64,000 bases of DNA from Dipteris shenzhenensis (lineage: Eukaryota > Polypodiophyta > Polypodiopsida > Gleicheniales): NCBI GenBank assembly GCA_047967505.1, contig CM106539.1; one strand, 5' to 3'. The number at the start of each line of letters is the position of its first letter. Within the stretch, counting starts at the first letter, position 1. This document shows, one piece after another, positions 56,958 to 64,000 of the stretch. Both the position numbers and the translations under genes were made by a program. Below the pieces are notes generated by a model. The model saw only the letters and a list, made by a program, of their open reading frames with translations, made no database searches and was not told the DNA's origin.

Positions 56958-58209
56958 AGAGATACACAATGAATCCACTTTATGCTCATTGAGTGGAAGA
57001 ATTAGATCACTTGCTACAAGTGGGCGTTATTTATCTAACTGATAGGGCAATGTGGTTATCCCCTATTGTAATTTTGCCTAAGAAGAACCTCAAACTTTGC
57101 ATGTGTTTAGACTACCACAAGCTCAATGCAACAACAATTTTGAACCCATTGCCATCACCCTTCAATGACACAATGCTTGATGCAATGGATGGTCATGAGA
57201 TCTACTCATTCTTGGATGGATTCAATGGGTATAATCAAGTTTGAATGGATCTCCAAGATAGAGACAAGATTGTCTTCATCACCAAATGGGGGTCTTTGCA
57301 TCGAATGTGATGAGCTTTGGCCTTAAAAATGCTCAGGAGGCATTCCAACGAATGGTGCAAGAGATAGTTGAAGAGTAACTGATGTCATTTATGTTGTTGA
57401 GGAGGTAGTATGGCTTAGATATGTTGTTAAAGTATGATATAATAGGTTGTAAGCCTATTTCTATGCCTCTTGAACAAAATCTAAAGCTCTTCATGGATTC
57501 AGGTGAGCTCTTGGAGGATCTCACAACGTTCATTAAGATTGTAGATAGTTTGATCTACATGACTATCACTCAACCAAATTTGAGTTATGTTGTTGTTCTT
57601 GTGAGCCAGTTTACGTAGCCCTTAGGAAGCTATGCTATGATGCATCTAGATGGATTCTCAAGTATGTGAAGTCCACTCTTGATTATACATGATCCTATGA
57701 GGCTAGCCGAGATATATAGTTGCATGGTTACATAGAAGTAGACTGGGGTGGTAGCATCTATGATAGGCAATAGAGATACACAATGAATCCACTTTATGCT
57801 CAATGAGTGGAAGAATTAGATCACTTGCTATAAGTGGGCTTTATTTATCCAACTGATAGGGCAATGTGGTTATCCCCTATCGTAATTTTGCCTAAGAAGA
57901 ACCTCAAACTTTGCATGTGTTTAGACTACCACAAGCTCAATGCAACAACAATTTTGAACCCATTGCCATCACCCTTCAATGACACAATGCTTGATGCAAT
58001 GGATGGTCATGAGATCTACTCATTCTTGGATGGATTCAATGGGTATAATCAAGTTTGAATGGATCTCCAAGATAGAGACAAGATTGTCTTCATCACCAAA
58101 TGGAGGTCTTTGCATCGAATGTGATGAGCTTTGGCCTTAAAAATGCTCAGGAGGCATTCCAACGGCGGATGGTGCAAGAGATAGTTGAAGAGTAACTGAT
58201 GTCATTTAT
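56577..58209. repeat. Tandem duplication, about 814-bp unit, spanning a copia-gypsy junction
   Basis: ATGTTGTTGAGGAGGTAGTA begins both copies (56,577 and 57,391). Each unit is copia reverse transcriptase/RNase H followed by gypsy reverse transcriptase. The copies differ at a handful of sites plus a 3-base insertion near 58,165. A shared ATGTTGTTGAGG-like string at the junction suggests microhomology-mediated duplication. Confidence 0.92.
56958..57390 (+). pseudogene. Gypsy reverse transcriptase fragment, first copy
   Basis: Encodes HLLQVGVIYLTDRAMWLSPI, LPKKNLKLCMCLDYHKLNA, PFNDTMLDAMDGHEIYSFLD and, after stops, FGLKNAQEAFQRMVQEI. These are the N-terminal to NAPATF-equivalent boxes of a gypsy reverse transcriptase. 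It stops short of YxDD because the tandem duplication restarts at copia sequence. Confidence 0.88.
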
Positions 58210-58450
58210 CCAATCTTTCATGGATGAATTCACAATTTTTGGTAAGCAATTCCAACATCTGGCACATTTGAAATTATGTTTAAGTGTAGAGGTATCAAGC
58301 TATGTTTGAATCTTGTAAAGTGTGCATTTTGTGTTCAGACTGGGATGATTTTGGATTGTATCGTCTCTCAAGAAGCTCAAGAAGGCATTGCATTGGATCC
58401 AGCAAAGGCTGAAGTGATTCGCAAAGCACCATCTCTATCAATCACTAAGT
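57772..58450 (+). pseudogene. Gypsy reverse transcriptase fragment, second copy with longer 3' part
   Basis: Repeats the first copy and continues beyond FQRMVQEI to SFIQSFMDEFTIFGKQF, where a MDEF replaces the catalytic YLDD-type box, and CAFCVQTGMILDCIVSQE and DPAKAEVIRKAPS, the thumb region. Multiple stops. This copy holds the ancestral right flank of the duplication. Confidence 0.88.
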
Positions 58451-59105
58451 AGCTCATTCAGTAACTGGGACAGCTTCATTAGCATAGTTGCATGCTGCGA
58501 TATTTGGTTGATTGTTAACCACTTTAGGTGGGACCCACCTAGTTTTAGCAATTTGGAGCATCAATGGAACATTCAGCATCATTTGTATGTGCATCGTGTT
58601 GATCGATGATGTGTGACGTAATTTGCCAATCCCAAACTTCAAGCAAAATTTTGCCTTACCAGTCGACAACACTATCTCACCATGGTCCTTTTTTTGCCTC
58701 GCCACTCGATGACATTGCCTCATCATGCTACTTTTCATGCCTCACCATGTGACACACTAGTCAAATTCCACTTCACTGCCATGACACTCCAAATCTTGGG
58801 GGAAAAATCTACCTCGTTGTGCTCAAATTTGTACCTTGCCATCCATGGAGTGCCACATTTGCTCACTGCAATGACATTTGAAAAGTGCAAGTCAATTTTT
58901 GCCTCATTGAGTGGCGACATTGCCAAGCCATGTTGTTTTTATTGCCTCATTGTGGAGTGCCATGTCACCTTGCCATAGATACACATACACATCATTTCAT
59001 ATATTTGTGCCTCGCCACCGCAGTGATGTGATATCACCTTGCCATGGTATCTTTCTGCCTCACTCCGGCAAGATAGAAATTGAGAGAGTAAGGCTCTAGC
59101 CTTGC
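58451..59105. other. Non-coding segment with degenerate GCC(T/A)(C/T)GCCA(T/C) repeats
   Basis: Variants of CCTCGCCA, CCTTGCCATGG and GAGTGCCACAT occur about eight times between 58,620 and 59,115, some inverted. Frames across it are unrecognised. Confidence 0.5.
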
Positions 59106-60029
59106 CATGGCGAGGTAGGCCAAAAAAAAAGGGACCCAAAATTTTCCCTTTTTGGAGCTGAATATCTCCTCCATTTGTCCGAAATTTGTGAACGGGCCAT
59201 ACGGTTTTTTTTTGTGTCCTCTTGACAATCTATGAAAGTGGTCTTCATGCCTTGGAAGCAAATTTCCTCATCTCGACCCCTAAAATTGAGCTCAAACTTT
59301 TATTTTTGTCATTTTAAGGACAGCCCGATTTGAAACAAGGGTCATGCACAGCTTTGGCATTGATTTTGGGACTATAAAACTCAAAACTTGGGAAAGGGCA
59401 TCAAAAGCAAATTTGTTTGTTGATCCAACAGCTACAATTTTCCAATTCAAACATTCTAGAAATAAGAATTGTTTACACATTCAAAACTATGCATCAATTC
59501 TGACCTTCAAAAATTTGGTAAAAAGTTCACAAATACAAAGGAATTGATTCTAAAAAGTTCACAAATACAAAGGAATTGATTCTAAAATGTTCACAAGTCA
59601 AAACTTTGGTCCCCATTTTGACCCTCTAGATGTTAGAATCAAGAAGATTGCATCTTATCAAAAGTTCTCGATCTCTACAATCTCGTTACATGTGATTTTT
59701 CATGTTCTCTCATCTATGAAAATTCAAAAATTAGCAAAATTTTGGAAAAGGGTGTCCACTTTTAAGGTTTCAAAAGTGACATTTGGCTATCTTCTAGTCC
59801 CCTTTGACCTTTTTGCTGAAAGGATTGGCAAAAGTTATCAACAACAAAGTTGTTTCCCACTAAAAAAGCTAAAACCTTGCCATACATATGTTCTTCATCT
59901 ACATTATCATAATTGGCCCTAAAAGTGGTCAAAAAGTCATTTTTCCATAAAATTCACATATGCATATCTTTAAAAAATGACATGCATTTACATTCCACAA
60001 GAAATATAGGGACCAATTCTACCAATAAA
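59106..60029. other. Non-coding segment left of the gypsy gag remnant
   Basis: A/T-rich, with poly-A and poly-T runs near 59,115 and 59,205. No recognisable gene. It may be leader or LTR of the gypsy element to the right, but I cannot define LTR ends. Confidence 0.4.
59520..59583. repeat. Tandem duplication, 32-bp unit
   Basis: AAAAAGTTCACAAATACAAA plus GGAATTGATTCT occurs twice without a difference. Confidence 0.95.
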
Positions 60030-61450
60030 GAGAGTGCTTCTAACAATGCACTGTCTACATACGTCCCAAGTGTACCTTCCCTTGAATCCACTAGCATTGT
60101 CCATATGATTTTTTAGGAGAGACTTGGGAATCTACTTTTGATAGTTCTCAAAGCTTTGATATCTTAATGGATACATCTTTTGGAAAATTTCCAAGAACTT
60201 TTGTGCCAGCTACAATGGTTCCAACCACACCTAGCATGTATTCATCAAGTCATGACATGGCCTTAGCATGAAGTCATGGACCACAACCTAGCATTTTTGG
60301 TGCTATGGGGAATGTTCAATGAACCTCCTCACATGAGACATCAACTCATAAGGAGGGATTTCATAACCCTTTAGATGACACTATTGATCGTATTTTATTA
60401 AAACAAAAGTCCAGGGGCAACTGCCTCTACCAACACAATCATCACTGAGCCACCACATGCTTCAACATCCCATGAACTTGAATATGTATATATGGACATG
60501 CCATTGTATATTACTCACAGTATTCATGTCTCATATGGAGCTCCATTTTCTCCATCTGCTCCTCTTGAGCCTCCAACCACAAGTAGAATTTTTCCATTTC
60601 CACGTGGACTTCATTCATCCATTGATTGCAACATTTGCAAGGTGATTCACTACATCAACCCCTATGCCCCTAGAACCCCTGTCATCCAATACATACAACC
60701 ACCTTGTGGCAGACCTACTATGGGTTATGGATATCATCCTCCACCACCTGCACCTACATTGAGAAATGATGATTTGTCAGGTGGGCACATGCTCTAGGAA
60801 GGGGGGTGGCAGCTAGATAGAGGGAAGCTAGCCACAAAGTCAAGCCTTTCCACATCACCAAATACATAAATAAATTTAAAGGTAATGAAGATCACATTGA
60901 ATATATGGAGAAATTTGAACAAATTTACAAACATTTTGGTGACCTTGATGAGTTGACAAAGTCAAATCATTTGAAGTGTGCATGGAAGGGAAAGCATCAA
61001 CATGGGTCCGAACCTTAGGTTTTGAAGAGAAAATCACTTTTATTGCCTTCAAGAAAGCTTTCACTGTGGGATTTTCCTCAATTGTACCCAAATGGAATGA
61101 AATAAAGTAGTGGTACATGATCAAGTAGGAGGATGATGAGTCCCTCTGAGATTTTGTTACATAGATCAAGAAGGTGAATGCTAGTTGCACTCCTTAGGAG
61201 AAGCTCTCAGACAAGTAGCTATGTCCATGTTTCATGTTGGGCATGAGGAACATGAAGTTGCATGATCAGTTGATCATACTTGATCCTCTATTCTTTAAGC
61301 TGACAAGCAAGTTAACCATCAGGCTAGAGGACAACATGAGAGACACTAATTCACTTGATGAATTTAGTAAAGCATATTTGGTCAAGTTACACAACTCACA
61401 TGAAATTGAAAAGAAGAATTCCCATAGTGAGTTACCATAGAAAGCCATGG
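60030..61450 (+). pseudogene. Gypsy-type gag remnant
   Basis: A proline-rich N-terminal stretch (60,492-60,797, GYGYHPPPPAP) is followed by the retrotransposon gag core: HITKYINKFKGNEDHIEYM at about 60,853, then HFGDLDE, and LRNMKL-like and LEDNMRDTNSLDEFSK segments to about 61,440. Stops and shifts occur every 30-100 codons. The order matches gag before protease in plant gypsy elements. No clear zinc knuckle was found after it. Confidence 0.6.
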
Positions 61451-62154
61451 AAGACCTTTTGGATAGATTGTAAAAAGGCTAAAGCTAGTACTGGGAACTA
61501 AACCACAACCAAATGCACTTCTTACCCAAGGAGAGACATATTCTAGTGTGGAATTTTCAGGAAAAATCATTTGACCATCCAACTGTCCACAATTGTGGCA
61601 TAGTACTATAGTGCACATTGTATGAAATGGAGCAACCATGATACCAATCAATATGCCTACCCAAGGCAACCCCATGGTCAACAATATGTAGCAAGGCAAC
61701 ATTTATTGGCACTATTTCCACCTTTGACATCTATGACCTTGGCTCCACAAACTTTTAAAGGACTAGAAATGTCCCTCCTTCCACAACAAGTGCCTCCACC
61801 ATAATTAGTGCATCCTAGAATAATTCAACTCAATCAAGTGGGAGCGGAGGAAGTTACAGAGTTAGGTTATGGATTTGAACAACGAGGATGTGATTAAATA
61901 ACCATTCCTATTGCCACACTATTGTGAGGTAACTCTACTCTAGCAAGGGAATTTTATTGACTAGACTAGTGGAAAACTTCTAGGCACAACACAAGTGCAC
62001 ACGCAACATAGTGAAGAAGATCCCCTCATATAACCCAATAATAGTGAGGGAGATGGGTCAACAAGGATGTGCATGGTACCTATCAATCACTTGGGACATT
62101 ATTATGAAAGTGATGACTTGAATGCAATGATCCCCATCTTCTACAAAGGACGTG
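61451..62154 (+). other. Gag-protease linker region of the gypsy remnant
   Basis: Fragmentary frames, for example NQYAYPRQPHGQQYVARQ at 61,622-61,804, glutamine- and proline-rich as gag C-termini often are. No separate gene. Confidence 0.4.
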
Positions 62155-62437
62155 AAGTAAAAGCTATATAGATGGTGGAGCAGGTGTTAACATTCTAACT
62201 AATCATTGTTGGGAAAATTTGGGTACACCAAAGATGGAGGACACTAACTTAGTTGTAAAGCTAGCAGATGGTACTACTATAAGGCCATTTGGAAAATTGA
62301 ATATTATGATTAGAACTTTCACATTCACTTATCGACATTTAGTATTGGTCATGGACTTCAACCCACCATGTTGCTTCATATCAAGTGATCTTAGGATGAC
62401 CTTTTGTGAGACTCGCATAGCTAGTGCATGATTGGTG
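62155..62437 (+). pseudogene. Retropepsin-like segment 1 of the gypsy remnant
   Basis: The frame reads YIDGGAGVNILTN (D at 62,171), then KLADGTTIRPFGK and LVLVMDFNPP. This is the active-site-to-flap arrangement of a gypsy aspartic protease, but with DGG where DTG or DSG is expected. It is the full-length counterpart of the fragment at 28,765-29,100. Missing the threonine/serine and bounded by stops, it should be inactive. Confidence 0.65.
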
Positions 62438-62689
62438 CACTATTAACATTTACTTGAGAAAAGGGGAGGAAAACTTAAGGGTCAACTTGTCCACATGGAA
62501 GACACATACAATGAGTGGTGGATTATTCAAACAAGAATTTGATACAATAGAACGAATCCCATTGGTTGACTTATGTTGTCCTACATGTCACAGGAAGTAG
62601 GGATGACCAAGATCCTTACTATTTTCTGACCCCTGAATCTAAAGACTCTCAAAAATTGATGCATCTACTGGCAACAATTGATCTACGAA

Positions 62690-63130
62690 GCTGAGATCAA
62701 AATAATGTTGTCAATGATCAAATCACTATAAATGGTACTAATATTTTTGGTGTAGCAGTTGAAGATGTCATAGAACCTACAAGATTGTGGGTAGGACTTC
62801 AATCAAATGAATGAGTAATACCAATACATGCTCTCATTGATACAGGGGCTAGTCATATTCTTATGGCATGGGAAAGTTGAAAACTTCTAGGTCAGGAACC
62901 ATTGAATTGCATTCATTCCACAATAAAAATGGTAAATGGTCAAGAATTTCTACTTGTTGGTTATGCTTACATCCATACTCAAATTGGAAATGGTGTTCTT
63001 CCTTGTAAGTATTCCATAACCCCTGAATGTGTCATAAGAGAAGAGATTTTGTTGGGAAGATCTTAGATCCATGCCACAAGTTGCCAAATCAATTGGTTAA
63101 ATAGAACTGCCACATTGCAGCTACCTTAGA
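62690..63130 (+). pseudogene. Retropepsin-like segment 2 of the gypsy remnant
   Basis: The frame encodes HALIDTGASHILM (DTGA at 62,839-62,850), MVNGQEFLLVGYAYIHTQI and REEILLGRS, the active site, flap region and ILGRxF-like end of an aspartic protease. It lies about 670 bases after segment 1 and is not a close duplicate of it. Stops at WES* and GRS* break it. It may be the true protease of the element, with segment 1 from a related one, or the two may come from different elements joined here. Confidence 0.65.
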
Positions 63131-63302
63131 GTTCTATTTTGATACAATTATGCTAGACAAACTTTTAGTTGTTGATCTACCATCCTCTCCCTCCAAAAAC
63201 ATTACTCCAAATCCAAAATTTCAGTAGCCCCTACAACAAAGAGAGAAAAACAAGACTCATCCCCAAGATCCAACCCATTCCCACACTCAATCCCCCCTCC
63301 AA

Positions 63303-63638
63303 GTGCACATAAACTCCTGTGGGTTCATAATAACCTCTTATCAGCACAAGGCTACTTACTATGATGGTGAGAAATGCATATGGGTTCCAAAGAAACCTCA
63401 TCATCAAGAGCCATCCCTCAAAATAAAGAAGAAACCTCGCCTAAGAAGATCAAAACACAAGAATCACAAAAGACAACCATGTAAGGTGCCTACAACTTCA
63501 AAAAGGGTACATAAGGACCTACTTAGGGCCCAAGGCTTTTATGATAGCAACACTTATATGTGGGTCTCTAAGAAGTCTACTACCACTACTACGCCCATAG
63601 TCCCATGCACTCACAAGATGGAATGGAAGCCTAAATAA
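63303..63638 (+). CDS. Lysine-rich reading frame with repeated WV(P/S)KK motif
   Basis: An open frame of 111 codons follows the protease segment. TYYDGEKCIWVPKK (from 63,355) and GFYDSNTYMWVSKK (from 63,533) are imperfect copies of one motif, separated by a stretch dense in lysine, arginine and histidine. In plant gypsy elements the region between protease and reverse transcriptase can hold basic linkers, and this is probably such a linker. The frame has no convincing promoter or start of its own. After 63,638 similar lysine/proline-rich translation continues with stops to the window end. Confidence 0.35.
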   Translation: MHINSCGFIITSYQHKATYYDGEKCIWVPKKPHHQEPSLKIKKKPRLRRSKHKNHKRQPCKVPTTSKRVHKDLLRAQGFYDSNTYMWVSKKSTTTTTPIVPCTHKMEWKPK

Positions 63639-64000
63639 GTTTTCCCTCCAACAGTCGCAATCAACAAGGCTAAAGCAGAACCACAAGAACCTACCTTGAA
63701 AAACGAAGTAGATTTACAAGAACCACTTTGGCAAATGCTGACAATAGATCCCCCTCCATGCAAAAGATTCAAGATCATCCATCTTTGTATTAGGTGATGG
63801 ACATAGACATTCCAAGGCCCATAAAAGGAGTAGCTCCACAAGAACCTGCTCCCAAAAATAAAGGAAAGTCCCCCATGCAAAATGACATCAATATGGCCTC
63901 TTCATCAGGTACTTCTTTCAAGTAGATACACAAGAATCTACTTGTCAAACATTTCTTCCACCATACCATCCAAGAGTTATGGTTTAAAGCTTTGGTTAGT
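63639..64000 (+). other. Continuation of the gypsy remnant to the window end
   Basis: Fragmentary frames rich in proline, lysine and glutamate (for example INKAKAEPQEPTLKNEVD). The reverse transcriptase expected next is not reached. Confidence 0.4.

Noticed and set aside
58454-59261. Short frames on both strands in the GCCTCGCCA-type repeat region
   Set aside because: Arise from a degenerate short repeat; no conserved motif.

Overview
This is nuclear DNA from a land plant with a large, repeat-rich genome. The Ty1-copia and gypsy-type polyproteins, the LTRs bounded by TG and CA with 5-bp target duplications, an initiator-Met tRNA primer site and the density of nested elements show this. I cannot fix the clade; a gymnosperm or fern would fit, but that is a guess. 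I see no convincing intact host gene, no tRNA or rRNA, and no bacterial feature.

Layout. Positions 1-2,732 are the right end of a CT-rich, coding-poor LTR element (copy A). From 2,733 to 25,099 runs a tandem array of about 2.2-kb mosaic monomers (called R1 here). Each full monomer carries a broken gypsy reverse-transcriptase piece on one strand and, on the other, a broken two-exon gene I do not recognise, with an apparent 80-bp GT-AG intron. A 14.1-kb insertion (8,697-22,792) splits the fourth monomer. It has 53-bp terminal inverted repeats with GCGAGC motifs in fixed register and a 9-10-bp flanking direct repeat, and it looks like a giant non-autonomous Mutator-like transposon. Its core (11,880-18,960) is a tandem array of long hairpins alternating with mirrored TA/CATA microsatellites. 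A 1.0-kb relative with the same terminal signature is nested inside that core.

From 25,100 to about 28,760 an unclassified segment carries a TATA-box promoter with an iterated 12-mer and two unrecognised reading frames, the first broken. An inverted R1 copy (28,765-34,975) follows, split by a complete 3.7-kb CT-rich LTR element (copy B, 29,682-33,415, duplication AGGTT). Then come a copia 3' end (34,980-35,910), a non-coding stretch with a direct repeat and a TATA box, and a 5'-truncated CT-rich element (copy D, 38,253-41,028).

From 41,032 to 53,330 three elements are nested. A gypsy RNase H region is split by a minus-strand copia element, C1 (41,579-53,044), which is itself split by a young plus-strand copia element, C2 (45,052-50,939). 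C2 has 170-bp LTRs differing at one base and a gag-pol frame interrupted by a single TGA. The rest (53,331-64,000) holds a degraded relative of C1, a copia-gypsy fusion duplicated in tandem (814-bp unit), short repeats, and a decayed gypsy element with two retropepsin-like segments. Almost everything here is parasitic DNA in successive layers, and the nesting gives a clear relative order of insertion.
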